From Actinomycetota bacterium (lineage in GTDB: Bacteria > Actinomycetota > Thermoleophilia > Gaiellales > Gaiellaceae): 64,000 nt of DNA. Positions within the stretch are counted from its first letter, which is position 1. The number at the start of each line of letters is the position of its first letter. The notes under the pieces are model-generated. The model was not told the DNA's origin, searched no databases, and saw nothing but the letters and a program-made list of their open reading frames with translations. Below are positions 8,677-16,614 of the stretch, piece by piece. The position numbers and the translations under genes are program-made. Location: positions 1 through 64,000 of the forward strand of contig PMNA01000026.1 in the NCBI GenBank assembly GCA_003162055.1, given 5' to 3'.

Positions 8677-9189
8677 TCAGGAGCTAGTGGTTTCCGACTC
8701 GGAAGACCTAACCGGCGTTTCGGACAGCTTTCGAACCACGATTCCACAAACATCATCAAGCGGCACAAAACCCCAATGACGCGAATCGCGACTCCGGCTA
8801 TTGTCGCCAAGCACAACAAGCATGCCGTCGGGCACGACATTCATGCCGTCCACGGCTTGAAGCACTGATTCCGGCACGAGCTGACCGGGCAGCGCAGCGA
8901 TGCGTTTGACTACGTACTTCATCTCGTCTGCGACGAAACGGATGTTCGGCGGTGTGTCAACGTCGCCCTCCAACGCGAGTGGAGTTAGTTGATTCCTCAA
9001 GATCACGACTGTTCCGCTACGAAGACGGCGAACGCTACACCGTCGAGCGAGAAGCCGATCGCCTCCATCGAACGTCGGCCGCATGCTCGTTCCCTCAACG
9101 TTGACGACGAAGAGTTTTTGTAGTGAGATCGTTAGTTTCGCGACCCCGGCTACTATTGCAGCGCCAAGAGCTAGATAGCCAACACTCAA
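8677..9189 (-). CDS. Signal peptidase I (S26 family)
   Basis: The 170-residue protein has one N-terminal membrane helix (about 5-25), the catalytic Ser35 in EGTSMRPTF, the general base Lys95 in [13 protein letters not shown] and box [14 protein letters not shown] (128-140). It is short compared with LepB, like the accessory signal peptidases found in peptide-secretion clusters. Its ATG overlaps the stop of the ABC exporter gene (ATGA), so both are co-translated. It probably cleaves exported substrates of this locus, such as the small signal-peptide ORF at 12512-12667. Confidence 0.88.
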   Translation of the reverse strand: MSVGYLALGAAIVAGVAKLTISLQKLFVVNVEGTSMRPTFDGGDRLLARRCSVRRLRSGTVVILRNQLTPLALEGDVDTPPNIRFVADEMKYVVKRIAALPGQLVPESVLQAVDGMNVVPDGMLVVLGDNSRSRDSRHWGFVPLDDVCGIVVRKLSETPVRSSESETTSS

Positions 9190-11120
9190 AGCGGTGCCTC
9201 CGAAAGGGTTCCGACACGCGTTTCGGCACTCTGCCCTAGCGGCGCGTCCTCAACGGTTGTTATCGGCCCGTCACGATAGCCGGCCGCCTGCAAACTGAAC
9301 AATCTGCAGTACGCGCCCTTTGCCGCCATCAACTCGAGGTGCGTTCCCTGCTCCACGACCTTGCCGTCGGCAAGAACAACAATCGTGTCGGCCTCGCGTA
9401 CGGCGCTGAGGCGGTGGGAGATCAACAAACTCGCACGCCCTTGCCGTACAGATCGAAGTCGCGCGTGGATGGCGTGCTCTGCCTCGGCATCCAGCCCCGA
9501 ACTCGGCTCATCGAGTATCAGAAGATCTCGATCATGTCGCATTAGTCCTCTGGCGACGGCAAGCCGCTGCCATTCGCCCCCCGATAGCGTCGATCCGGTC
9601 TGCGGATCCGCTTCGTCGTCGCTATCGATGAAAATCCGGCTCAGAAGGGTATCGTAACCTCGAGGGAGGCTACTCAACCTCGCATGGATTCCCGCCTGTT
9701 CCGCCGCTTTCTTAGTTTCCTCGCTGTTTCTTAGCCTCTTAAGATCACCCATGCCGATGTTCTCTACCGCGGTCAGATCGTATGCCATGTAGTCCTGAAA
9801 CACCGCTCCTATTCGCTGTCGAAGGTCCGCCGGATTGATATCGCGTAGATCTACGCCATCCCAGAAAATGCTTCCTTTGCTGGGATCATAGAACCGACAG
9901 AGAAGTTTGATCAGAGTCGATTTTCCGGCACCATTACGCCCGACAAGGCCCACGGTTCGGCCCGCAGGTAAGAACAGGCTCGCACCTTTTAACACCCAAG
10001 GTTGTCGCTCGTCGTACCGGAACCAGACGTTCCTAAACTCGACGCCGCGATCGAGACGGGGTACCGGGGAGCATTTCTCGGCGATCGGTAAGTCGGGTCC
10101 CGCGCCGATGATTCTCCTATAGTACCCAACTCTCGTCAGCGCTTCGTAGCCGCCTATTAGGGATGCTATTAGAGACGCCATCGCCGTCTGTACGCCTCCG
10201 ATAGCCATCACAAAAAGTGTGACATCACCCACGGACACACGTCCCCTCGCCGCCTGATTAACGACCCAGATTAGGCCGACACCGGTTATACATGCCGCTA
10301 ATACTGCGAGCGAGCCTTGAACCGAGACTACTGTGCGATCCGATCGCTCCTCAGCATTGTTGATCGTCCGTTGCTCGTCGAGCATGCGCGTACGAAGAAA
10401 GTCACTTAGACCGAACAATCGAACTTCTTTTGCGGCATTGAGATCGAACTGAAGACCCCGATAAAACAGCCGCCGCCTCATTGACGGGCTCAGCGTCCAA
10501 AGTACTCCCATTCGCCGCCGACTTGTGATCAGCTGCGCCGTGACTGCAGGAATGGCCGCGCCAACGATCAGTAGGATAAAATCGGTATTTATGAGCGCGA
10601 GCGCTGCGATAAAGGTACCTCCAGAAATCAACGCCTGCAACGCACCGAACCCATTCGTGAGGAATTGACCAGGCGCGGTACTACCTTCATCCAGCGCGAG
10701 TCGCACTTCGTCTTTGAACTCGGGCGTCTCGAATCTCGACAATCCGGGAAACGAGTTCATCGTCCGGCAAAGGCGATCCTGTATTAAAAGATCTGTTTTG
10801 CGCTTAAACGCCGCAGTTACGTATCGGGTAACGTGGGGTATTATGGCAACGATGAGACCAGTGGTACCGAGGGCGAGTGCCAGTACGAGCACACTCCTAT
10901 GCGCCGTAGGCCCGACGTTTCCCTTCTGACCATAATCGCCCACCACTGCATTGAGTACTGCGCGATTTATCCAGGCCGCTATAGTCGGTACCAAACCGGC
11001 GACTACGGCGATCATCGCTTGCCATAATAGGAGGGACGGCGAGGCTTCCCAAGCCACTCGCAACACTTCAGCTACCCCGCCGAGCGGTGAAAGCGTTACG
11101 GATGGTCTATCAGAGCGCAT
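9186..11120 (-). CDS. ABC exporter with fused membrane and ATPase domains
   Basis: This 644-residue half-transporter of the type IV exporter fold has a membrane domain with about six helices (residues ~20-330). The nucleotide-binding domain shows Walker A (LVGRNGAGKSTLIKLL), signature LSGGEWQRLAVARGL, Walker B DLLILDEPSSGLD and H-loop LISHRLSAV. No N-terminal C39 peptidase domain is present, so leader cleavage would fall to the adjacent signal peptidase. It sits between the TlpA/MauE genes and the peptidase on one strand. The family exports peptides, lipids or drugs; peptide export is inferred from the neighbours. Confidence 0.88.
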   Translation of the reverse strand: MRSDRPSVTLSPLGGVAEVLRVAWEASPSLLLWQAMIAVVAGLVPTIAAWINRAVLNAVVGDYGQKGNVGPTAHRSVLVLALALGTTGLIVAIIPHVTRYVTAAFKRKTDLLIQDRLCRTMNSFPGLSRFETPEFKDEVRLALDEGSTAPGQFLTNGFGALQALISGGTFIAALALINTDFILLIVGAAIPAVTAQLITSRRRMGVLWTLSPSMRRRLFYRGLQFDLNAAKEVRLFGLSDFLRTRMLDEQRTINNAEERSDRTVVSVQGSLAVLAACITGVGLIWVVNQAARGRVSVGDVTLFVMAIGGVQTAMASLIASLIGGYEALTRVGYYRRIIGAGPDLPIAEKCSPVPRLDRGVEFRNVWFRYDERQPWVLKGASLFLPAGRTVGLVGRNGAGKSTLIKLLCRFYDPSKGSIFWDGVDLRDINPADLRQRIGAVFQDYMAYDLTAVENIGMGDLKRLRNSEETKKAAEQAGIHARLSSLPRGYDTLLSRIFIDSDDEADPQTGSTLSGGEWQRLAVARGLMRHDRDLLILDEPSSGLDAEAEHAIHARLRSVRQGRASLLISHRLSAVREADTIVVLADGKVVEQGTHLELMAAKGAYCRLFSLQAAGYRDGPITTVEDAPLGQSAETRVGTLSEAPL

Positions 11121-11310
11121 GTTGGTAATTACGATTCCATATTTATGGTTACGACGACACCCTAAGGCGTCCGCCGGGACCGTACGCGATCAAGTATTGC
11201 CGCGTCTCGAGCGGTCGCGCCGCTCCTACGTATCGCGCCCGCTATACACTTCGTGGTACCGTGGCCGTTAGCGTTTACGTTGGCGATTGACGATCATCCG
11301 GTTACACCGT

Positions 11311-11937
11311 CTACACGAGATCCCCGCTACGGTCAGCACTACGCCATTCTGAGTGCTCTTTTGCGCTTTCGCGTTCATCGTTCGTCGTTTCCATATTCTC
11401 GAGATGCTTCACACTTCCAACACAAGCTTGAATGATCCCGTCGGTCCCGACCACGTAGATAGTCGGGAATACGACGGTCGAGAACGCTGTTGATACCGGA
11501 CCCTGGTCGGGTTCTACTACGGTCGTCACGACGCCCTGAAGTGCACTCACGAATTCGGGAGCGGTAGCCAGATCACCATTGACGACCGCGACGACTCTCC
11601 AACCTTCGCTCGATCGTTTCCGCGCGTGATTCGCGAATCGGTTTAACTGCGTTCGGCAACTTTCACAATCTGTCGAGAAGAATGCTATTACGGCGCGCTT
11701 GTCCGTTAAGTCCGCGCGCGATACGGTCTCACCCGTGATTGCGGTCGCCGTAAAGTCTGGAACGGGAGCTCCAACCGCTAGTCTCCAATCGTTCGGCATT
11801 ATCCATTCCTCCGGCGCCGGGCTCCGCATAAGAGCACGTTCGTGTTGACGGAGTTTGCGAATAACGCCGAGAGTTAGAAGAAAGTTCAAAACGCAGAATG
11901 ACCCGACTACTACAACACAAGCCCCGATAACAATCAC
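11311..11937 (-). CDS. TlpA/MauD-like membrane-anchored thiol-disulfide oxidoreductase
   Basis: The 208-residue protein has an N-terminal anchor helix (about 3-25), then a thioredoxin-fold domain. It starts at VGAPVPDFTATAITGE with the active site FFSTDCESC (Cys91 and Cys94) and a later cis-Pro in FPTIYVV. It should handle disulfide exchange outside the membrane. The mauE-like gene lies 14 bases upstream, the same pairing as MauD/MauE in methylamine dehydrogenase biogenesis, but there is no mau structural gene here. A role in forming disulfides in exported peptides is inferred. Confidence 0.85.
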   Translation of the reverse strand: MIVIGACVVVVGSFCVLNFLLTLGVIRKLRQHERALMRSPAPEEWIMPNDWRLAVGAPVPDFTATAITGETVSRADLTDKRAVIAFFSTDCESCRTQLNRFANHARKRSSEGWRVVAVVNGDLATAPEFVSALQGVVTTVVEPDQGPVSTAFSTVVFPTIYVVGTDGIIQACVGSVKHLENMETTNDERESAKEHSEWRSADRSGDLV

Positions 11938-11951
11938 TGTCCTCCTCCTAA

Positions 11952-12500
11952 TTAGTTGCTGCGGTTTTCAACGAAGTCCGGATCGTGTGTCGGGAGAAGG
12001 TAGATGATATCGTCAAGGAAAACGACGCTGAAGGCAAAAATCACTCCGGTCAGCACACACACGGTCACGATCCTAATGTCCGGCGAAGACACGGCGGCAC
12101 CTGGGATGCCAAGAACTGCTAATACAAAAAGGGCAAAATCGCGCGAGATATGGCGTGCGCTCAACAAAGAAGATGTTGGCCCAAAACAGTGGCATGACGC
12201 ACCGATGTGTTTTCGCATGATCCAGTATGTGAAAGCGGCGAAACATGCCAGCGTTGCGGCAGCGACCAACAGACCAATGTCAACCGTTTGTTGGGGGACG
12301 AGCAAGATGACTATGCTAGTCTCCGCCGCCACGAAGACGATACCGACCGTCGTCTCCATACCCTTCGGAATCACCGAAAGATCACTCAGCCAGGATACGA
12401 ACGATGCGAATGCCCGCCGACGTTTGATCTTTGAGGCTAAAGATATCGCGAATACCGCACCGATGGTTACGCGAGCGATAAGAGTGATGGCTACGGTCAC
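11952..12500 (-). CDS. MauE-like membrane redox protein
   Basis: This 182-residue integral membrane protein has about four to five helices and the family's cysteine pair in ASCHCFGP (Cys103 and Cys105). The N-terminus ARVTIGAVFAISLASKIKRR is typical of the DoxX/MauE group. It probably shuttles electrons to the adjacent TlpA-like protein. The start is GTG 12500, 11 bases after the stop of the small ORF. Decayed copies of the same gene lie upstream at 12746-13190 and near 13.5 kb. Confidence 0.85.
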   Translation of the reverse strand: MTVAITLIARVTIGAVFAISLASKIKRRRAFASFVSWLSDLSVIPKGMETTVGIVFVAAETSIVILLVPQQTVDIGLLVAAATLACFAAFTYWIMRKHIGASCHCFGPTSSLLSARHISRDFALFVLAVLGIPGAAVSSPDIRIVTVCVLTGVIFAFSVVFLDDIIYLLPTHDPDFVENRSN

Positions 12501-12511
12501 AACGTATCCGG

Positions 12512-12667
12512 TCAGAATGCGGTGCGGGGAGCTACATCAGCAGCCACCGACAAACACGCTAAACCATTTGCCGGCGCAGTTGTTGTGACAGTAAAGGCGA
12601 TAACCGCCGAAACTGCGGGAATAAGACGCGAGAGTTGGCGATCGGCAGTGTTAATAGCGAGACCCAT
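12512..12667 (-). CDS. Small signal-peptide-like ORF, candidate exported peptide
   Basis: A 51-residue ORF starts at ATG 12667 with AAGGATTAGG directly upstream and ends 11 bases before mauE. The N-terminus is polar (MGLAINTADRQLSRLIP), followed by a hydrophobic stretch (AVSAVIAFTVTTTAPANGLA) and a short tail with one cysteine (CLSVAADVAPRTAF). This reads like a signal peptide with a very short mature part, or a weak lipobox (GLAC). A homologous, frameshifted copy precedes the decayed mauE copy, and the shared T-x-DR-x-L-SR pattern supports past selection on the protein. It could be the substrate of the peptidase/exporter here, or a small accessory membrane peptide. Confidence 0.6.
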   Translation of the reverse strand: MGLAINTADRQLSRLIPAVSAVIAFTVTTTAPANGLACLSVAADVAPRTAF

Positions 12668-12745
12668 CCTAATCCTTCGAGTTCGTAGGGTTCAGTAATC
12701 GGTACACGGGTGTGCTTTCCAGTCTGGCCTGAAAACCGAGCGCGT

Positions 12746-13190
12746 GATCACACTACGAGAAGAAAAGCAAAACTAAGATATACCGTCAAGATGGCGCTTA
12801 TCGACATGCCTATTGCAGGCGTGGCGCGTTCCGCCATGTCTATCGCCAGCGATCACAATACGACAAAGGAAGCCGCTGGTTTCAGACATACGAAATGTCA
12901 CAGGTCGCGCGAAACGCCGGTGCTATTCCGTGTAAGGCAGTAAGTGAGGCGGCGAAGAATACCCGCGTGGGCGGCGGCAGCCAATAGTTCAACGCGGACC
13001 ACTCGTTGAGAGACGAGCGAGATAACTATGCAAGCCACCGCCGCCACGACGAAACCAGCTATCGTAACCGGTTCACGAACGACGCGAATGTGTGTCGCCG
13101 TTTGATCTTGACGGCAACCGACATCGCGAATATCGCACCGACGGTTACCCGAGCGACCGGAGAGAGACGGTGACAGTACCCCGGTTCCAT
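12746..13190 (-). pseudogene. Decayed second copy of the mauE-like gene
   Basis: Pieces of a MauE homologue are readable in order but in different frames. ARVTVGAIFAMSVAVKIKRR resembles the intact N-terminus. A second frame gives VTIAGFVVAAVACIVISLVS and RRLTYCLTRNSTG, matching the central helices. A third, after an in-frame stop, gives ATPAIGMSISAILTVYLSF, matching the C-terminal helix. The CxC motif is not recoverable. At least two frameshifts and a stop make this a clear pseudogene. Confidence 0.75.
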
Positions 13191-13239
13191 TCCAGAACAC
13201 CGAACGCGTAATTGCGAAATCAACAGCGCCCGAGTAGGG

Positions 13240-13402
13240 TGCAGTGACCAATACCGGAGCAATTGACGTAGCACCAGTAGAGATAGTAGTGGCTATTACA
13301 AAGGTAATACCCATCAGGCGGGACGCATGCCGATGCCGACACCGTGGGCGCGAAACGCGAAAGAACGCGATCAACAGTTCTATTAAAATAGTTCATCATC
13401 AT
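13240..13402 (-). pseudogene. Frameshifted copy of the small signal-peptide ORF
   Basis: Three consecutive ATG codons follow a strong GGAGG. The first codons read NRTVDRVLSRFAPTVSA, matching the T-x-DR-x-L-SR-x-x-P-x-V-SA pattern of the intact ORF at 12512-12667. The frame then drifts into a Cys/Tyr-rich stretch, while the neighbouring frame carries the expected hydrophobic segment (MGITFVIATTISTGATSIAP). I read it as one frameshift in an old duplicate. Confidence 0.6.
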
Positions 13403-14270
13403 CCTCCAGTTCGTATGATTGGCTGCGGTAGGCGTTTGGATGTATTCCTAAGGAAAGCCTCACACCTAAGTGCACGATCGCACTACTGGGAGACGATCAA
13501 AACGTGGATATAATGTCAAGATGGCGCTTCTCGACGTGTCTGTCGTGAACGTGGCGCGTACCGTCATGTCCATTGTCGACGACAACGCCGCATTTTCGAG
13601 ACCAACCCAGCGCCGGCGACGATCCTCCGACCGTCGGGAATCTCGCCGAAACGCTCGTGACCCAAGGGGCTCGGAGAAAACGGCAGCCCAATCGACCGAA
13701 GAAAGCGAAGCTGAGCTACGCACGAACGACGATCGACGGCAGCAACCTTAAGTGCGTTGCGCAAAACCGCGTCGGCGAACCGCAGGGAGGAACGGCTATC
13801 TACCTGCCGTCTCCGACGGAGTATCCGGGTACTCGGGAGGCACCGAGCGCTAGCGCCAAGGCTGAGGTTACTGTGCGCGAAAGTCCAGGTGGGGTGTCGG
13901 TCTGACGCCATTGCCTCGATCATCGCAGTCGACCGTTACCAAACAGAGATTCGGCCCGGGTGCAGGTTCCCCGCGTTCCGAGAATCCCCGAAAAGCAAGG
14001 TTGCGCATAGCACGAATGGTATAATTAGACAAGTCAGTTAGGTCATGGATCCATCGTTAGGCCGGTACTGATCAAGGTTTCGCACCTCGGGCCCAGGGTT
14101 GGAAAGCTGTCTCATGAGGTGCATGCCGTTGTTGAGAACACGGCCGAGAACTTCTTTAGACCGAGCATGTGTTTATCTAGATCACTCAACCGGAAGAGAT
14201 GATCGGTGACGCGACTAGACAACTAGGGAGCGTCGTCGCCGGCGCTCTCCAAACGGCTTCGCGCCGACCA
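13403..14270. other. Degenerate region with a third mauE remnant, otherwise no gene
   Basis: Bases about 13508-13596 (minus strand) repeat the C-terminal part of the mauE copies: ATFTTDTSRSAILTLYPRF aligns with ATPAIGMSISAILTVYLSF, and DNA identity is obvious around GTCAAGATGGCGCTT. The rest, up to 14.27 kb, shows overlapping short frames on both strands with no recognisable protein and is probably decayed sequence. Confidence 0.5.
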
Positions 14271-14316
14271 ATTGAAGCCGCGTTTTCGACCCCACGAGCC
14301 GTTCTCGCTGCCTCGC

Positions 14317-14330
14317 CGAACAAATGTTCG
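14317..14330. promoter_or_regulatory. Perfect LexA (SOS) box
   Basis: CGAACAAATGTTCG is a perfect match to the CGAAC-N4-GTTCG operator bound by LexA in Actinobacteria and Bacillus. A TAGAAT element starts four bases later and may be the -10, so bound LexA would block the promoter. The first plausible gene downstream is the zinc-ribbon gene at 14417. Confidence 0.7.
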
Positions 14331-14416
14331 TGCTAGAATGGAGTTGACACTAGAGCGAGTACCGGCCGCGCTTTCTGGCGCCTTCCCGATCCGTTCGATA
14401 GGGGGGCGCTTTTTCT

Positions 14417-14650
14417 ATGGCAGCCGGCACCGTCAAGGGGCTCACGCGGAAAAGCAGACCGAGCACCGTTGACGCCGACTCGAAGCGCCGTCTCATTCGC
14501 ACTGTGCTCAGGCCTCGCCAGCATCTCGCGGCGAGCAGACGGCCGCGATATCGCTGCGCCGGCTGCGGATACGGGATAGTCGCCGACGGCGTCCTGCCGC
14601 GTTGCCCCATGTGCCGAGCCAACGACTGGCTGCCCAGCACGGGTAAATAG
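14417..14650 (+). CDS. Small zinc-ribbon protein
   Basis: This 77-residue basic protein has an Arg/Lys-rich N-terminus and a C-terminal rubredoxin-like ribbon. CAGCGYG and, some 15 residues on, CPMC provide four cysteines for one metal ion. Such ribbons occur in rubrerythrin-like and nucleic-acid-binding proteins. The ATG lies about ten bases after a GGGGGG tract. A LexA box 90 bases upstream suggests induction by DNA damage. It converges on csp. The product's exact function is unknown. Confidence 0.65.
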   Translation: MAAGTVKGLTRKSRPSTVDADSKRRLIRTVLRPRQHLAASRRPRYRCAGCGYGIVADGVLPRCPMCRANDWLPSTGK

Positions 14651-14690
14651 CCGGCGCCTCGCCAGGTGGGAAAGCGCCCCAGAACGAGAT

Positions 14691-14718
14691 CGGGAGGCGC
14701 CGCGAACGACGCCTCCCG
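14691..14718 (-). terminator. Terminator-like hairpin after the first csp gene
   Basis: A perfect nine-pair stem (CGGGAGGCG with CGCCTCCCG) and 10-base loop lie 22 bases past the csp stop. There is no strong U-run, as is common in high-GC bacteria. It sits between two convergent genes and may serve both. Confidence 0.6.
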
Positions 14719-14739
14719 TGATCCCGGCATCAGGCTTGA

Positions 14740-14946
14740 TCAGCTGATGACGCGTACGTTCGTTGCCTGCGGGCCTTTCTGACCCTCGCTCGACTCGAAC
14801 TCGACTTTCGCTCCTTCGGGAAGGCTCTTGAAGCCATCGCCGGCGATGCCGTTGAAGTGGACGAACAGATCCTTACTGCCGTCCTCGGGCGTGATAAATC
14901 CGTAGCCCTTGTCATTGTTGAACCACTTGACGGTTCCGGTTGCCAT
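14740..14946 (-). CDS. cspA: Cold-shock protein CspA family
   Basis: The 68-residue single-domain cold-shock protein carries both RNA-binding motifs: KGYGFIT (RNP1, about 14-20) and LFVHFN (RNP2, about 28-33). It is an RNA chaperone that melts secondary structure at low temperature. It starts with [20 protein letters not shown], nearly identical to the second copy at 24105-24311. Its leader can fold the ribosome binding site into a hairpin (see 14956-14981). The DEAD-box helicase gene lies directly upstream on the same strand. Confidence 0.97.
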   Translation of the reverse strand: MATGTVKWFNNDKGYGFITPEDGSKDLFVHFNGIAGDGFKSLPEGAKVEFESSEGQKGPQATNVRVIS

Positions 14947-14955
14947 AACTCACCT

Positions 14956-14981
14956 CCTTGCTGTGACGCGAACAAGCAAGG
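14956..14981 (-). promoter_or_regulatory. Leader hairpin covering the csp ribosome binding site
   Basis: In the mRNA, CCUUGCU pairs with AGCAAGG across a 12-base loop (UGUUCGCGUCAC). The 3' arm runs into AGGAGG, the Shine-Dalgarno sequence, nine bases before the ATG. The same stem, with one U-G pair and a changed loop, precedes the second csp gene. Confidence 0.7.
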
Positions 14982-15115
14982 AGCGCTGGCAGCGCACCGG
15001 TACTCGTCCTGATTGACTCAACCCTAGCGCTCTCCGAGGGGCATTACCCCTCGGATTTCCGAACGGAAGGGTCAAAGATTGTGCACAAATGTGTGTCTGA
15101 GCCACGAGCTGTTCT

Positions 15116-16288
15116 CTACCAGCGTGAGTTGCGACCGCGGCGACTGGTGTAGACGCGGCGAGCCGGCGCAACGCGCATGCCCTCGCGCTCGAACTGCTCG
15201 CGGTGCCCGAGCCGCGCCGCCAGGCGGCTGACGTCGGCCTGCTGCTCGGGCAGAACGAAGGTGATGCCGTTTCCGCTCTTGCCCGCGCGACCGGTGCGCC
15301 CGACTCGGTGCACGTAGTCCTTGTCTTCCTCGGGCGGATCGAAGTTGATCACGTGCGTGATGGCCTCGAGATCGAGCCCCCTCGCGGCGACGTCCGTAGC
15401 TACGAGCGTGCGAACCTGGCCGTCGCGGAAACGCTTGAGCGTGCGCTGGCGCGCGTTCTGCGGCATGTCGCCGTGCAGGGCCAGAGCATCCACGTGGCGC
15501 CGTGCCAGCTTGCCTGCCAGTCGATCGGCGCCGCGCTTGGTACGCACGAACACTAGCGCCAGCCCACGCTCGCCCGAAAGCTCCTCGACCAGCCTCTCGA
15601 CCTTCCCGTCGGCCGTGACCGAGACGAAGCGGTGGTCGATGTTGCCTTCCTCGTGGTCGGCCAGGGGCGCCGTCTCGAAGCGAGACGGATCGCGTGTGTA
15701 GGAATCCGCGAGCTGACCAACCGCACCGTCGAGAGTAGCCGAGAAGAGCATCGTCTGGCGCTCGCGCGGAAGCCGCTTCATCAGCCGCTCGACCTGCGGC
15801 TTGAAGCCCATGTCGAGCATCCGGTCGGCCTCGTCCAGCACCAGCAGGTTGACCTGCTCTAGCGAAACCATTTTTCTTTCGACCAGGTCCTGCAAACGCC
15901 CGGGTGTGGCGACCAGGATCTGTGCGTTACGCGCCTTCTTGGCCTGCGGCCCTATCGGCGCCCCGCCGAAGACGGCGACGACTCTCAGGCCGCATACGTC
16001 GGCGAGTGGCTTGATCTCATCGGCTACCTGCCCGGCGAGCTCGCGCGTCGGCGCAAGCACCAGCGCTGCCGGCTGCGTTCGCTCGCGGCTGATTCGCTCG
16101 ACGATCGGCACGGCGAAGGCCAGCGTCTTGCCCGATCCGGTCGGCGACTTGGCCAGTACGTCGTGGCCCGCGAGGGCGTCCGGGAGAACCAGCTCCTGGA
16201 TCGGGAAGGGTTGCAGGATGCCGCGACGAGCGAGCAACTGCTCGACTTGCACGCTGACGCCCAGCGCGCGAAAAGACTGCATGTACAT
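15116..16288 (-). CDS. DEAD-box ATP-dependent RNA helicase
   Basis: All core helicase motifs are present: a Q-motif region (FPIQELVLP), I (SPTGSGKT), Ia (APTRELA), Ib (TPGR), II (DEAD in VLDEADRMLDMGF), III (SAT), IV (LVFVRTKRGAD), V (ATDVAARGLD) and VI (HRVGRTGRAG). It unwinds short RNA duplexes. At 390 residues it is a minimal two-RecA-domain enzyme with a short basic tail. I start it at ATG 16288, which follows AAGGAG with good spacing; the frame is open 18 codons further upstream but that stretch forms the leader hairpin. With the csp gene next to it, this looks like a cold-response pair. Confidence 0.93.
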   Translation of the reverse strand: MYMQSFRALGVSVQVEQLLARRGILQPFPIQELVLPDALAGHDVLAKSPTGSGKTLAFAVPIVERISRERTQPAALVLAPTRELAGQVADEIKPLADVCGLRVVAVFGGAPIGPQAKKARNAQILVATPGRLQDLVERKMVSLEQVNLLVLDEADRMLDMGFKPQVERLMKRLPRERQTMLFSATLDGAVGQLADSYTRDPSRFETAPLADHEEGNIDHRFVSVTADGKVERLVEELSGERGLALVFVRTKRGADRLAGKLARRHVDALALHGDMPQNARQRTLKRFRDGQVRTLVATDVAARGLDLEAITHVINFDPPEEDKDYVHRVGRTGRAGKSGNGITFVLPEQQADVSRLAARLGHREQFEREGMRVAPARRVYTSRRGRNSRW

Positions 16289-16297
16289 ATGTTCAAA

Positions 16298-16346
16298 CTC
16301 CTTGATATTCGGGTTCGAGATCGTCCACTCGAAACCGCGCAAGGAG
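16298..16346 (-). promoter_or_regulatory. Nested leader hairpin covering the helicase ribosome binding site
   Basis: In the mRNA, CUCCUUG pairs perfectly with CAAGGAG, which contains the Shine-Dalgarno sequence of the helicase. Inside it, GGUUUCGAG pairs with CUCGAACCC (one G-U pair), giving a two-tier stem. The layout parallels the csp leaders. Confidence 0.6.
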
Positions 16347-16614
16347 GAACGAGAAGCTAAATCTCACAGAGCGGCGAACCGCCGTCCGTGACAGAACCGT
16401 AGCAGAAGCGCCCGCTCTCGGAACTGCTACCGTGGACATCGACCGCTATGAGCGAGGTTTCGCGCCTCGGGCGCCCCGTCCTCGCTCCGACCGAAAAGAA
16501 GGTGACTCTCGATGGAAGGCAGAACCCTGAAGCTGCAACTTCGTGGGCACAGCCTCCTCGCCTCGAAGGGCGAGAACGTCGAGACCGCCCACTCAAACGG
16601 AGCGTGGTGATCGG

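Noticed and set aside
13564-13923. Overlapping frames on both strands as genes
   Set aside because: Neither has a recognisable motif, both are Arg/Ser-rich, and part of the stretch is a mauE remnant.
3436-14019. Direct repeat GCATAGCAC-N-AATGG at 3436-3450 and 14005-14019 as attachment sites of an island
   Set aside because: A 15-base match with one mismatch is expected many times by chance in 64 kb, and neither copy is in a tRNA or beside an integrase.
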